Shown one piece after another: positions 32,933 through 42,291 of a stretch of 64,000 bases of DNA (positions are counted from its first letter, which is position 1; each line of letters starts with the position of its first letter). The notes beneath the pieces were generated by a model. The model did no database searches, was not told the DNA's origin, and worked only from the letters and a program-made list of their open reading frames with translations. A program made the position numbers and the translations under genes. The stretch comes from Caminibacter mediatlanticus TB-2 (GTDB taxonomy: Bacteria > Campylobacterota > Campylobacteria > Campylobacterales > Nautiliaceae), in contig NZ_CP040463.1 of assembly GCF_005843985.1 (NCBI RefSeq), forward strand, positions 1,574,878 through 1,638,877, in the 5' to 3' direction.

Positions 32933-33644
32933 TTTTCCTCATTATATACATCTTAGCAATTGGAAAAAATAATTTCTTATTTACTAAAATGTCATAATCT
33001 TTGAAATTTTCTAATATTTTCTCTTCATTTAAAGAGTCTATACTTCTTCCAAGCAATTTATATTCCTCTTTCATCCCAACTAAAACCCCAGCAATTAGTG
33101 GTACAATATTATTCATATACCATAAAATTAACTTAGAAAATAATGAATCATTTTTAACCATCTCTACTATTGCTAAATATCCTCCATTTTTTAAGTGTTT
33201 ATCAATATTTTCACTTGCTCTTTTTATATCATCAAAATTTCTAAATGCCATAAATGCAGTTATTAAGTCTGCTTTTTCATTGATTGAAAACTCTTCTGCT
33301 GTTGATGAGATTATAATATACTCTTTATTTTCTTTTTTTAACTTAAAATAAGGTCTTTCTTGAAATTGCACTTCAAATTTTTCTTCTTTAAAGCCTTTAC
33401 TTTTAAATTTTTCTATCATAACTTTTATCATTTCCTTGCTTGGTTCGACAAAATATATCTTATCAAACCCTAATTTTGACATCTCTCCTGTAGCACTTGC
33501 TAAATCAATCATAACTCCATTTTTAACAAATTTTTTAATATTTTTTATAAAAACTTTTCTCCAAATCTCTTCTATTCCAAAACTAACAATTTTAGTAGCT
33601 AAATCATATCTTCTTGCAAGTTTATCGTATATTTTTATATCCAT
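32907..33644 (-). CDS. ubiE: Demethylmenaquinone methyltransferase
   Basis: C-methyltransferase for the last step of menaquinone synthesis (UbiE/MenG). The 245-residue protein starts YDKLARRYDLATKIVSFG, the family's N-terminal pattern, and has motif I VMIDLASATGEMSKLG and a mid-protein FMAFRNFDDIKRA like the UbiE signature. Menaquinone is the quinone expected to serve PsrC and SQR. The N-terminus touches the next gene by one base. Confidence 0.83.
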   Translation of the reverse strand: MDIKIYDKLARRYDLATKIVSFGIEEIWRKVFIKNIKKFVKNGVMIDLASATGEMSKLGFDKIYFVEPSKEMIKVMIEKFKSKGFKEEKFEVQFQERPYFKLKKENKEYIIISSTAEEFSINEKADLITAFMAFRNFDDIKRASENIDKHLKNGGYLAIVEMVKNDSLFSKLILWYMNNIVPLIAGVLVGMKEEYKLLGRSIDSLNEEKILENFKDYDILVNKKLFFPIAKMYIMRKNERENIKS

Positions 33645-34159
33645 TAAATCTCTCCAATATATATTTTAAAAGGAACATTATTAGAAAATTTCCCATTAAA
33701 ACTTTCTATTTTATTAACATTACTTTCAATTTCTTTAAAATTAATATTATCTTCGAAACTTTGTACCTTATTGTCTGGTAACGGAAAAACAATAAAAAAA
33801 ACATATTTATTACCATTTTTTAAATTTTTAAGTTTATTTATATCATTAATAACACTTTCAAGATTATTAGTTATAGGTTTATTCTTTCTTACTACATAAT
33901 TACATTTATAACTTGTGTTAATTGTTTTAAGTTCTATATAATATCCGCATTTATTATATTTAAAAAATATATCAATTTTTTTCCCATTTTTTCCATATTC
34001 TACTTTCACTTCTTGTGTAAAAGATAATAAAATATCGCATATTTCCACTTTTAACCATCCCTCAAATTTAGCCCGATGTATTGCAAAAACTTCTAAACCT
34101 TTTTTATTGTTAATTTTTTTACTAATTTCTTTAATGATTTTTCTAAAAATATAATTCAT
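33644..34159 (-). CDS. PD-(D/E)XK nuclease-like protein
   Basis: The 171-residue protein has the pattern KKIDIFFKYNKCGYYIELKT near residues 65-84, that is Asp, then Glu-x-Lys, as in PD-(D/E)XK nucleases. The rest is Lys/Asn-rich. I start it at the ATG at 34159, preceded by GGGAA, rather than the TTG at 34177 inside ribD. There is no methyltransferase or antitoxin beside it, so a restriction role is not supported. Nuclease activity is inferred from the motif only. Confidence 0.55.
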   Translation of the reverse strand: MNYIFRKIIKEISKKINNKKGLEVFAIHRAKFEGWLKVEICDILLSFTQEVKVEYGKNGKKIDIFFKYNKCGYYIELKTINTSYKCNYVVRKNKPITNNLESVINDINKLKNLKNGNKYVFFIVFPLPDNKVQSFEDNINFKEIESNVNKIESFNGKFSNNVPFKIYIGEI

Positions 34160-34160
34160 C

Positions 34161-35141
34161 TTATTTCCCAAAAACAATCAAATCATCTCTTTTTTCTACA
34201 TGCAAAATCTTAAAACTATCTTCTAACTTATAATTAATTCTATCAAATATTTTAGGAGTCACAATAAAAACTTTCCAATCTACAAAATCTTTTAATTTTT
34301 TATATAAATTCTCCCCACCTTCAATCATAATAAATTTATAATCATTTATCTCTTCTAAACTATCTTCAATAAATACTTTTCTATTTTTTACTTTAAAAAG
34401 AGGAATGTTTTTATCAAAATTTTTATTCTTTGAATAAATTAAAATATCAGGGGCTTTTCCATTTACTCTTCTTGCATCAAGTGTTGGTCTATCAATTCTA
34501 ACGGTATTTCCACCTATTACAAGCAAATCTATTTTATCTCTAACCTTATGCACCCAATTTAGCGAATCTTCACTGCTTATATATCCTCCTGTAATTGCCC
34601 CATTAAAACTTTGTGCAAGTTTAAAAAAAATAAATTTATCTTTGCTCCATTTGATAAATGGCTCAATTAAATCAAAACATCTTTTATCATTAAGTAAATT
34701 AACTTCAATTCCTGCATTTTTTAAAATCTCTACTCCACCACTATGTGATTTTATAGGGTCTTTAATTCCAATAGTTACGCTTTTTGGTTTTAAAACTTTA
34801 AGTAAATTTGCACAAGATGGAGTTTTTCCTATATGGCTACAAGGCTCTAAGGTAACAAACATCTCAGCTTCATTAAAAAAGTTATTGTGATGTTTAATTA
34901 AATACTCATGAATTTCAAAAGAATCAGTAAATTTTGGAGTTTTATGAAAAAAAGAAAATGCATCCCACAAAACATTAACCTCAGCATGAGGAGAGCCTGC
35001 TTTTTTGTGGGCTGATACAAAAACCTTATTTTTAATAACTAAGCTTGCTCCTACTGCTGGATTTGGATAAGTTAAAAATTGATACTTCCAAGCTTCATTT
35101 ATCGCTAAGTCTAATAAAACATCCCATCTTTCATTTTCCAT
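34161..35141 (-). CDS. ribD: Riboflavin biosynthesis protein RibD
   Basis: Bifunctional deaminase/reductase of riboflavin synthesis. The N-terminal deaminase has SPHAEVNVL (zinc His, catalytic Glu) and EPCSHIGKTPSCANLL with the zinc cysteines. The C-terminal reductase (about 165-326) has GAITG and VIGGNTVRIDRPTLDAR. The length of 326 is slightly short. The start lies in a heptamer array (35128-35155) that supplies the first codons (MENERW) and several competing ATGs, so the exact start is uncertain. Confidence 0.9.
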   Translation of the reverse strand: MENERWDVLLDLAINEAWKYQFLTYPNPAVGASLVIKNKVFVSAHKKAGSPHAEVNVLWDAFSFFHKTPKFTDSFEIHEYLIKHHNNFFNEAEMFVTLEPCSHIGKTPSCANLLKVLKPKSVTIGIKDPIKSHSGGVEILKNAGIEVNLLNDKRCFDLIEPFIKWSKDKFIFFKLAQSFNGAITGGYISSEDSLNWVHKVRDKIDLLVIGGNTVRIDRPTLDARRVNGKAPDILIYSKNKNFDKNIPLFKVKNRKVFIEDSLEEINDYKFIMIEGGENLYKKLKDFVDWKVFIVTPKIFDRINYKLEDSFKILHVEKRDDLIVFGK

Positions 35142-35155
35142 TTTACATTTTCCAT
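35128..35155 (-). repeat. Heptamer array at the ribD start (four units)
   Basis: Read on the minus strand: ATGGAAA, ATGTAAA, ATGGAAA, ATGAAAG. The array fills the ribD-rimP gap and the first ribD codons. Nineteen bases are identical to the copy at the ylxR start. Confidence 0.8.
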
Positions 35156-35157
35156 TA

Positions 35158-35601
35158 TCAATCGAATTTATATGTATTCCAATCTACATATGTTTTTGCT
35201 TTTTTAATATCTTCAAAATTTACTTTCTCTTTTCCAATCTCTGCTATGTTATCAACAAAACTTTTAAGTTGACCTTTTATTTTTGTGCCATCATTTAAAG
35301 TAACTTTTACATTCTCACCAATACTTTTTTCAAAATGCTCAGACTTTGTAAGCTTTCTCTCAACCCCAGGAGAACTTACCTCTAAAAAATATTTACCATC
35401 AACTGGGTCTTCAACATCAAAAATTGGAGAAATCAAATTATTAATTGCTGTACAATCATTTAAATTAACTCCTCCTGGTTTAGTAATATAAACTCTAAAA
35501 TATTTATGCTCTCCCTCAGTTGTTTCTTCTATATCATACAACTCACATCCATTATCTTCAACTATGTTTTTAATTACATTTTTTAATTCTTCTCTTGTCA
35601 T
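35158..35601 (-). CDS. rimP: Ribosome maturation factor RimP
   Basis: Assists 30S subunit maturation. The 147-residue protein has the RimP pattern GCELYDIEETTEGEHKYFRV, then ISPIFDVEDPVDGKYFLEVSSPGVERKL, the family's best-conserved block, at about residues 51-78. It overlaps the upstream HAD gene by 4 bases. It sits in the infB-rbfA-rimP neighbourhood normal for this phylum. Confidence 0.92.
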   Translation of the reverse strand: MTREELKNVIKNIVEDNGCELYDIEETTEGEHKYFRVYITKPGGVNLNDCTAINNLISPIFDVEDPVDGKYFLEVSSPGVERKLTKSEHFEKSIGENVKVTLNDGTKIKGQLKSFVDNIAEIGKEKVNFEDIKKAKTYVDWNTYKFD

Positions 35602-36401
35602 TTTATCTCCTTTAAATATTTTGCTACTGCATCCTCATCATTAGTATGAGGCAAAATTATATCTGCTCTTTTTTTTATTTCATCTAATGCATTCTTAACC
35701 GCAATTGAAACATCTGCATATTCAAACATTCCTATATCATTTATACTATCTCCAAAAACAAAAACTTCTTTTTTATCTATTTCAAGTAGTTCTTCTAATT
35801 CTTTTAGGGCATTTGCTTTATCACTAAGTGGATGTAAAATAGTTAAAAAATAACAATTAATATATGGGTCTTTTGTCATTTTAGTCTCAACATTAAAATT
35901 ACTTTTTACAAAATTTTCAATTTGAGAGATTAATTCATACTCTCCTAAATAGACCATTTTAAGATTGTAATTTAAGCCTCTTAAATTTTCAATATTTAGT
36001 ACTCTGTTATCATTTTTATAATTTTGCAATAGCTCTTTTTGGTAAATATTAAGTTTTTTAGGATATAAAAATTTCTCATCTCTAACTTCATTAAATCCAA
36101 CAATTAAAGGATAGTCTTTAAAATTTTTATATACACTATTTATTATTTCATCTGCTAAATCTTTATTAATAGAATTAATTTTAACTATCTCTCCATCAGG
36201 AGTTGATATCATAGCCCCATCTAATAAAATTAAAGGTAAATTAAGTTTTAATCCTTTTAATAAAGTAGTAGCACCTTTAAAACTTCTTGCTGTTGCAATA
36301 GTTAAAGGATATTTAAATTCATTCCATATCTTTTTTGTAAAATCACTAATACTTAAATCACTTCTTAATAAAGTTTTATCTAAATCACTAACAAAAATCA
36401 T
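35598..36401 (-). CDS. HAD-superfamily hydrolase, Cof type
   Basis: HAD type IIB phosphatase (267 residues). Motif I is FVSDLDKTLLRSD at residues 3-15, with nucleophile Asp6 and Asp8. Motif IV is VFGDSINDIGMFEYA near 215. A C2 cap lies between. These enzymes dephosphorylate sugar phosphates or cofactors; the substrate is unknown. It overlaps rbfA and rimP by 4 bases each, so the three are translated together. Confidence 0.85.
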   Translation of the reverse strand: MIFVSDLDKTLLRSDLSISDFTKKIWNEFKYPLTIATARSFKGATTLLKGLKLNLPLILLDGAMISTPDGEIVKINSINKDLADEIINSVYKNFKDYPLIVGFNEVRDEKFLYPKKLNIYQKELLQNYKNDNRVLNIENLRGLNYNLKMVYLGEYELISQIENFVKSNFNVETKMTKDPYINCYFLTILHPLSDKANALKELEELLEIDKKEVFVFGDSINDIGMFEYADVSIAVKNALDEIKKRADIILPHTNDEDAVAKYLKEIK

Positions 36402-36745
36402 TTTTTCTTAATCTTTTCAAACAACTCTTCCATTTTATTTTCTTTTTCTAATAAATCATCAAAAGTAAATGAAAGATTTGGTACTTTATACCAACCAGTT
36501 GATTTTAATGTTTGAGTTTGAATATAACCTCTTGCTTGTTTTAATTTTTTTAGGGCTTGTTTTTGTTCGTTTTCGTTTAAATAGCTTTTTTCAAGATAAA
36601 CTTTTGCATCGCTTCCATCTCTACTACAAACCACATCAACAACACTAAGCCCTCTAATTCTTCCATCTCCCATTTGTGATAAAACTTCTGGGATTATTTC
36701 TTTAAGTAAAGATTCTTTTCTTTGGACCTTTATACTTTTACCCAT
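36398..36745 (-). CDS. rbfA: Ribosome-binding factor A
   Basis: Cold-shock 30S maturation factor with a KH-like fold. The 115-residue protein has QRKESLLKEIIPEVL at the start, VVDVVCSRDGSDAKVYLE in the middle, and PNLSFTFDD near residue 88, all RbfA-like. It is the usual partner of infB and rimP. A -10 box lies 21 bases upstream. Confidence 0.88.
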   Translation of the reverse strand: MGKSIKVQRKESLLKEIIPEVLSQMGDGRIRGLSVVDVVCSRDGSDAKVYLEKSYLNENEQKQALKKLKQARGYIQTQTLKSTGWYKVPNLSFTFDDLLEKENKMEELFEKIKKK

Positions 36746-36765
36746 AACAAACCCTTTTTTATTAA

Positions 36766-36771
36766 ATTATA
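36766..36771 (-). promoter_or_regulatory. Putative -10 box before rbfA
   Basis: TATAAT on the minus strand in the 62-base gap between infB and rbfA, suggesting separate transcription of rbfA and downstream genes. Confidence 0.4.
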
Positions 36772-36807
36772 CCATATTTAAGGAAAGTTTAAGAAAAGAA
36801 GAAGAAA

Positions 36808-39291
36808 TTATTCGAATTTAGCTTTTTCTTCTATTTTTTGGTAAGTTTCAAGTATATCTCCAACTTTAACATCATTATACCCCTCAACCATAATACCACA
36901 CTCAAAACCTTTACCAACTTCTTTTACATCATCTTTAAATCTTTTTAGACTTGCTAATTTAGAATCATAAATAACAACTCCATCTCTTATAACTCTTACA
37001 TAATCTCCTCTATGCACAACTCCATCTTGAACATAACATCCAGCAACAGTACCAACTTTTGGTACATTAAATACTTCTCTAACTTCAACTGTTGCAGTGA
37101 TTTCTTCTTTAATTTTTGGAGTCATAAGTCCAGATAATAACTCTTTTACATCATCAATTAAATCATAAATAATTGAGTATGTTCTAATTTCAATTCCCTC
37201 TTGTTTTGCTTTATTTTTAGCCCCACTTGTAGGACGAACATTAAATCCTAAAATAATTGCGTGTGGCTCTGTTGCTTTTGCTAAAATTACATCATTTTCA
37301 GTAATTGCTCCAACATCACTATGAATTACATCAACTTTAACTTCTTCATTTTTAAGTTTAGCAAGACTACCTTTAATAGCTTCAACACTTCCTTGTGTAT
37401 CAGCTTTAACGATAACAGGAAGTTTTTTAAGATTACCTTCTAAAATCATTTTTTGTAAATCTTCAAGAGTTGCTTTTGTTGTTTTTGATTTCTCTTTTGC
37501 TTCAAGATACTCTTTCCATTTCTCAGCAGTCTCTTTTGCAATTTTATCACTCTCAACTACAACTAAAACATCTCCTGCAATTGGCACTTCATCAAAACCT
37601 GTAATTTCAGCAGGTTCTCCTGGAAGGACTTCTTTTTTTTGTTTTCCAAGGTCATCAATAATAAGTCTTACTCTTCCAAATGTTTTTCCACATACAAAAC
37701 TATCTTGTTTTTTTAGAGTACCATTTTTAACAATAACTGTTGCAACCGGACCTTTTCCTTTTTCAAGTTTTGATTCAATAACAACTGCTTTTGCATGACA
37801 TTTTGGATTTGCTTTTAATTCCATCATTTCAGCTTGAAGTAAAATAGTTTCAAGCAAATCATCTATACCTTCACCAGTTTTTGCTGATACATTTACAAAT
37901 TCATACTCTCCGCCCCACTCTATTGGAGTAATACCCATCTCAGCAAGTTGTGACTTTACTAAATCTGGATTTGCATCAGGTTTATCAATTTTATTTACTG
38001 CGATAATAAATGGCACATTTGCCGCTTGTGCGTGAGCTATTGCTTCACGAGTTTGAGGCATTACCCCATCATCCGCAGCAACTACAATAATAGCAATATC
38101 AGTAACTTGTGCCCCTCTTGCTCTCATTTCTGTAAATGCTTCATGCCCTGGTGTATCAATAAAAGTAATTTTTTGTCCATCTTTTTCAACCATATAAGCA
38201 CCAATATGTTGAGTAATTCCACCTGCTTCTTTTGCTGCTACACGAGTATTTCTAATTTTATCAAGAAGACTTGTTTTTCCATGGTCAACATGTCCCATTA
38301 TAGTTACAATTGGAGGTCTTGGAGTATTATATTCACTCTCAGGACATTTTTCCTCATACTTTTTAACATAATCAAATTCAGCTAATGGATCATAAATCTC
38401 AACATCAACTCCAAATTCCTCAGCTAATGTTTCAATATACTCTTCTCCTAAGAAATCATTTTTATCTCTCTCTTCACCAAGCTCTCTTAAAGCTTCAATT
38501 ACTTCTTCAAGAGGTTTTTTAACTAAATCTGCAAACTCATGAACTCTAACTTCTTTTGGAATTTTAATAATTTCAGCTTCAGCTTCTTTTTTCTTTTTCT
38601 TTTTTTTCTTCTTAATAGCTTGTTTTGTTATACCGCCCTCAGTTGGTTTTCTTTTTTTAACTTGTTGTTTTTTTGAAACTTTTTGATTTTCAATTTTAGT
38701 TTTTGTTTTTGCTTTTTCTTCTAATGCTTCATCATCTTTTAAAGATATATCATTAAAATACATATCTAAAAGCTCTACTTGATTCTCTTCAATAACATCC
38801 ATCTCTGCTAAATCAACATCAATTTTAAGCTCTTTTTCTTCAACTTGTTTTTTAAGCACAGGTTTTTTAACTTTTTTAGGAGGAGCTTTTTTGATTTCTT
38901 TTTCTTCTATTTTTTTCTCTTCTTTAATTGCTGGTTTAATTTCCTCTTCTTTAACTTTAACTTCTTCTTTTGGAGGTTCTTTTTTTTCTACTTTTGCTCT
39001 TTGAACAATTTGTATACCTTTTTGTGTCTTTTTAACTAAATCATCAAAAGACCTTCTTCTTCTGCGAGGTTTCTCTTCTTTTATTTCTTTTTTTTCTTCA
39101 ACTACTTTTTCTTTTTTTTCTTCTTTTTGAGGATTATTTTTTGCATTTAAATACTCTTGTATTTTCATAGCTTCCATTGGGTCAATACTACTTCTTATGG
39201 TTGCTTTAATACCAAGTTCTTTTGCTATTTCCACTACTTCTTTTGATTTTAACCCAAGTTCTTTTGCTACTTCTGAAACTTTTATCTTCAA
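36808..39291 (-). CDS. infB: Translation initiation factor IF-2
   Basis: GTPase that brings initiator tRNA to the ribosome. N-terminal IF2_N domain ([15 protein letters not shown]), then a long Lys/Glu linker (about 55-245) with a run of nine lysines. The G domain has [18 protein letters not shown] and NKID (about 335-460). C-terminal domains follow. The length of 827 is usual. Its neighbours ylxR and rbfA are the standard ones. Confidence 0.97.
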   Translation of the reverse strand: MKIKVSEVAKELGLKSKEVVEIAKELGIKATIRSSIDPMEAMKIQEYLNAKNNPQKEEKKEKVVEEKKEIKEEKPRRRRRSFDDLVKKTQKGIQIVQRAKVEKKEPPKEEVKVKEEEIKPAIKEEKKIEEKEIKKAPPKKVKKPVLKKQVEEKELKIDVDLAEMDVIEENQVELLDMYFNDISLKDDEALEEKAKTKTKIENQKVSKKQQVKKRKPTEGGITKQAIKKKKKKKKKEAEAEIIKIPKEVRVHEFADLVKKPLEEVIEALRELGEERDKNDFLGEEYIETLAEEFGVDVEIYDPLAEFDYVKKYEEKCPESEYNTPRPPIVTIMGHVDHGKTSLLDKIRNTRVAAKEAGGITQHIGAYMVEKDGQKITFIDTPGHEAFTEMRARGAQVTDIAIIVVAADDGVMPQTREAIAHAQAANVPFIIAVNKIDKPDANPDLVKSQLAEMGITPIEWGGEYEFVNVSAKTGEGIDDLLETILLQAEMMELKANPKCHAKAVVIESKLEKGKGPVATVIVKNGTLKKQDSFVCGKTFGRVRLIIDDLGKQKKEVLPGEPAEITGFDEVPIAGDVLVVVESDKIAKETAEKWKEYLEAKEKSKTTKATLEDLQKMILEGNLKKLPVIVKADTQGSVEAIKGSLAKLKNEEVKVDVIHSDVGAITENDVILAKATEPHAIILGFNVRPTSGAKNKAKQEGIEIRTYSIIYDLIDDVKELLSGLMTPKIKEEITATVEVREVFNVPKVGTVAGCYVQDGVVHRGDYVRVIRDGVVIYDSKLASLKRFKDDVKEVGKGFECGIMVEGYNDVKVGDILETYQKIEEKAKFE

Positions 39292-39306
39292 GTAAACTCC
39301 TTATTT

Positions 39307-39558
39307 TTAATGTAAAATGGAAAATGAAATTTGTTTTATCTGCTCTTTTATATTCTCTTTGTCTTTATTACATTTATTTGCTAATAATTTAATCAACTTT
39401 TTAGAATTAATACACTCTTTGCAAATATAAAAACTTCTTCCAACACCAGAAAATTTTATAATTTTACCATTTTTACATTGAAATCTTAAAAGATTTTTTT
39501 GATAATCCCTTTTTTTACAAACAATGCACATTCTAATAGATTTCATTTCATTTTCCAT
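39307..39558 (-). CDS. YlxR-family protein, both ends made by heptamer repeats
   Basis: Small RNA-binding-type protein (DUF448/YlxR, 83 residues) with the family block RMCIVCKKRDYQKNLLRF and a later GVGRSFYICKECI. It normally sits before infB, as here. Unusually, the first codons (MENEMK) and the last seven residues (ISFSILH) lie in two copies of the same 21-bp sequence in opposite orientation. The start may be Met1 (39558) or Met5 (39546); the latter has GGAA upstream. Confidence 0.85.
   Translation of the reverse strand: MENEMKSIRMCIVCKKRDYQKNLLRFQCKNGKIIKFSGVGRSFYICKECINSKKLIKLLANKCNKDKENIKEQIKQISFSILH
39310..39330 (+). repeat. 21-bp inverted repeat, ylxR 3' side
   Basis: Three heptamers on the plus strand: ATGTAAA, ATGGAAA, ATGAAAT. 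It is the exact reverse complement partner of 39545-39565 on the other side of ylxR. Read on the minus strand it encodes the ylxR C-terminus and ends directly before the TAA. Confidence 0.9.
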
Positions 39559-39565
39559 TTTACAT
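39545..39565 (-). repeat. 21-bp inverted repeat, ylxR 5' side
   Basis: Same three heptamers as 39310-39330, here on the minus strand. It contains the ylxR ATG at 39558 and part of the gap to thrB. Confidence 0.9.
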
Positions 39566-40447
39566 CTAATTATATACTTTTACTCCTATATTATCAAAAT
39601 ATAAAATTTTTACATCAAAATCTTTAAAATTATCTTTTAGTGATGAATAAATACTATAAGCATCATCTTTATATGCAAGATTAAAAAATGTAGACCCACT
39701 TCCACTTAAAGTTGACATTAAAGCTCCCTCTCTTAGAGCAATTTCTCTAACTCTAAATAACTCTGGCATAATTTTCATTCTATTTTCTTGATGTATTTTA
39801 TCCTCAACTACATTTCTTAAAATATCAAATTTTTCACTAAAAAATGCAGCAGTTATCATTGCAGTAGAAGAGACATTAGTTACTACATCTTTTAGAGGAT
39901 AATGAGTTTTTAGAGTACTTCTACTTTTTGCAGTTGAAACTGTCTTTTTAGGAATAACAATAATTGCTCTTAAATTTGTTGGAATAAACTTTTTTAAAAA
40001 ATAAACCCTATTTTTTTTAAGTTTTGCTACACAAAAACCTCCAAGTGTAGCAGGAGTTATATTATCAGGATGTGGTTCATATTGCAGTGCTAAATTAATT
40101 ATTTTATCCTTTTTATATGGAACTTGTGCCATCTCATATGCTGCTGTAATTGCAGCCACAATAACAGCTGAGCTACTTCCAAGTCCACGAGAGAGGGGAA
40201 TTTTATTATTAAATTTAAAGCTAAAACTATCTGTTTTTCCAGTTAAGTTTTTATAAATATCATTAAAAATATCTACAAAATAATTTCTCTTTAAACTTTT
40301 TAAATACTCTGCATTTTCTCCATATATATCTATTGTAGTATATTCAGCCTTCTCTATTTCAATTTCATTTCTTAAATTTAAAGCAAGTCCTAATGTATCA
40401 AATCCAGGACCTAAATTTGCACTTGTTGCTGGGACTGTTATAACCAT
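39566..40447 (-). CDS. thrB: Homoserine kinase
   Basis: GHMP-family kinase that phosphorylates homoserine for threonine synthesis. The start VTVPATSANLGPGFDTLGLAL is the family N-terminus. The ATP loop is PLSRGLGSSSAVI near residue 88, and the third GHMP motif STLSGSGSTFF is near 245. The length of 293 is usual. Confidence 0.94.
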   Translation of the reverse strand: MVITVPATSANLGPGFDTLGLALNLRNEIEIEKAEYTTIDIYGENAEYLKSLKRNYFVDIFNDIYKNLTGKTDSFSFKFNNKIPLSRGLGSSSAVIVAAITAAYEMAQVPYKKDKIINLALQYEPHPDNITPATLGGFCVAKLKKNRVYFLKKFIPTNLRAIIVIPKKTVSTAKSRSTLKTHYPLKDVVTNVSSTAMITAAFFSEKFDILRNVVEDKIHQENRMKIMPELFRVREIALREGALMSTLSGSGSTFFNLAYKDDAYSIYSSLKDNFKDFDVKILYFDNIGVKVYN

Positions 40448-40458
40448 TCACTATACCT

Positions 40459-40914
40459 TTAAACTGCTTTTAAAACATAAAGAGGAGATGTGTCTTTACT
40501 AAAATCATCTATTTTTAATTTTTGAGGCAAAAAAAACTCTCCTGCTTCTAAATTTTTCTCTAACAAAATTATACCCTCTTTTTTAATAAAATAGGAATTA
40601 CCTACTGCTTTAATTGGCTTATTATTATTAAAATAAAATCCATCTTTCGCTAAAAAATTTATATTTTTTGTAATTTCTAATGTTTTAAAAAAAAGATAAG
40701 AAAGCTTTATAGACATATAACTTCCAGGACCTTTTGAATAGATTATATTTTTAATCTCATATTTTTTTAATAATTCATCAAATATTTCAGGCAATATTTC
40801 ACTTGTTTTACCTTCTTTCTTGATAATTTTTATTAATTTTTTATCTTCATAAACTCCTATTAATAATGGATTTGAAATAGTAATAGCTACTATATCAACC
40901 AAAGGCTTTGACAA
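40459..40914 (-). CDS. tsaB: TsaB-like tRNA threonylcarbamoyladenosine protein
   Basis: Likely TsaB, the TsaD partner needed for the t6A modification of ANN-decoding tRNAs. The 151-residue protein is shorter than TsaB of gamma-proteobacteria (about 230) and seems to keep just the N-terminal ASKHA half. The block YSKGPGSYMSIKLSYLF is the TsaB signature (GPGSFTGLR-like). It overlaps lpxC by 20 bases. Confidence 0.7.
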   Translation of the reverse strand: MSKPLVDIVAITISNPLLIGVYEDKKLIKIIKKEGKTSEILPEIFDELLKKYEIKNIIYSKGPGSYMSIKLSYLFFKTLEITKNINFLAKDGFYFNNNKPIKAVGNSYFIKKEGIILLEKNLEAGEFFLPQKLKIDDFSKDTSPLYVLKAV

Positions 40915-41773
40915 TACTTAACTCCTCATCTTTACTAAATTCTACTACCTCAAAAGCATTTTGTTTTACAAGCTCTAATGTTAATAAATGATTTAGATGA
41001 TGTCCACTTGCAAATGCTTCATATTTTCCTATAAAATTAGCCCCAAGTAAACTCATATCCCCAATTGCATCCAGTATTTTATGTCTTACAAATTCATCTG
41101 GAAATCTAAGTGAATCATTTAAAATACCTTTATCATCTAAAACAATAGCATTTTCTAAACTACCACCAAGTGCAAGTCCAATACTCCTTAAATATTGAAC
41201 CTCTTTTAAAAATCCAAAAGTTCTTGCTTTACTTATCTCTTCAATATAGTTTTGTGTATTAAAATTAAAAATATATTTTTCTCTTCCAATTACTGGATGG
41301 TCAAAATTTATTTCAAAATCAAATATAATTTTTTTAGAAGGAGACAATTTTGCAAATTTCCCATCTTTTTCAATACTTACCTCTTTTGTTATTTTTATAA
41401 ATTTTTTATTTTTACTTAACTCTTCAATTCCTGCTTCTTTAATCATCATAACAAAGCTTATTGCACTTCCATCCATTATAGGAACTTCATCATTATCTAA
41501 TACAATTCTTAAATTATCAATACCAAAAGAGTAAACAGCACTCATTAAATGTTCTATTGTAGATACTAAAACACCATCTTTACCTATAACAGTAGCCATT
41601 TTTGTATCAATCACATTTTCTGGTTTTAAAGGTATACTAACTCCTTTATCACTTCTATAAAAAACTATCCCGCTATCTTCTCCTAATGGTTCAAGTCTAA
41701 GTCTTACAGGCACTCCTTTATGAAGTCCTATTCCAACTACCTCAACAGGTTTTTTAATAGTTCTTTGTTTCAT
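40895..41773 (-). CDS. lpxC: UDP-3-O-acyl-N-acetylglucosamine deacetylase
   Basis: Zinc deacetylase for the committed step of lipid A synthesis. The start QRTIKKPVEVVGIGLHKG fits LpxC. The zinc ligands lie in TIEHLMSAVY (His77 region) and HKILDAIGDM, and the catalytic His in FASGHHLNHLL near residue 262. The length of 292 is normal. Confidence 0.96.
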   Translation of the reverse strand: MKQRTIKKPVEVVGIGLHKGVPVRLRLEPLGEDSGIVFYRSDKGVSIPLKPENVIDTKMATVIGKDGVLVSTIEHLMSAVYSFGIDNLRIVLDNDEVPIMDGSAISFVMMIKEAGIEELSKNKKFIKITKEVSIEKDGKFAKLSPSKKIIFDFEINFDHPVIGREKYIFNFNTQNYIEEISKARTFGFLKEVQYLRSIGLALGGSLENAIVLDDKGILNDSLRFPDEFVRHKILDAIGDMSLLGANFIGKYEAFASGHHLNHLLTLELVKQNAFEVVEFSKDEELSIVKAFG

Positions 41774-42291
41774 TCTAATACCTTTTTTTTATCTCTTATA
41801 AAAACTGTTAATTTTTCTACTTTTCCTACCTCTTCATTATTAAAAATTATCGTCCCTTTTATATTTTTTTTAACTAAAAGATAATCGCCATTACAAATAA
41901 TAAGTCCCTCATTTTCTTCTAAAATTTCAATATTGCCTTCTATATTTATCTTTGCCCCCGCATTTATTCTTTCTAAAAAAACAAAATGCCCAGTCCCTTC
42001 TATTTCTTCTCCACTTCTTATAATTTTATCATATATTTTAATTTTAGATGGTTTTTCAATAACTTTTTCTTTATGTATAACTTTTATTTCATTACTTTTA
42101 CTTATACTATTTATTTCTCCATTAATTATAAAATAATTCAAGTGATTTCTTTTTAATAAATTTTCGATTTTTTCATTTTTCTCTTTTAATAAAAAGTAAT
42201 GATTTTTAATTAAAGGATATTTAGTTTTTATTACATTTTTTAAATTTTCATAATCTTCAACTTCAAAAACTCTTAATGTTTTTTGTTTCAA
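41770..42291 (-). CDS. minC: Septum site-determining protein MinC
   Basis: Inhibitor of FtsZ assembly away from mid-cell. The C-terminal beta-helix domain (about 85-173) shows the MinC pattern: IRSGEEIEGTGHFVFLERINAGA, IEGNIEILEENEGLIICNG, IFNNEEVGKVE. The N-terminal domain is short (about 75 residues) and poorly conserved, as in related bacteria. It overlaps lpxC and the M23 peptidase gene by 4 bases each. Confidence 0.82.
   Translation of the reverse strand: MKQKTLRVFEVEDYENLKNVIKTKYPLIKNHYFLLKEKNEKIENLLKRNHLNYFIINGEINSISKSNEIKVIHKEKVIEKPSKIKIYDKIIRSGEEIEGTGHFVFLERINAGAKINIEGNIEILEENEGLIICNGDYLLVKKNIKGTIIFNNEEVGKVEKLTVFIRDKKKVLE

Noticed and set aside
38590-38632. Poly-lysine run in infB as a phase-variable tract
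   Set aside because: The codons are mixed AAA and AAG with no long homopolymer, and IF-2 is essential.
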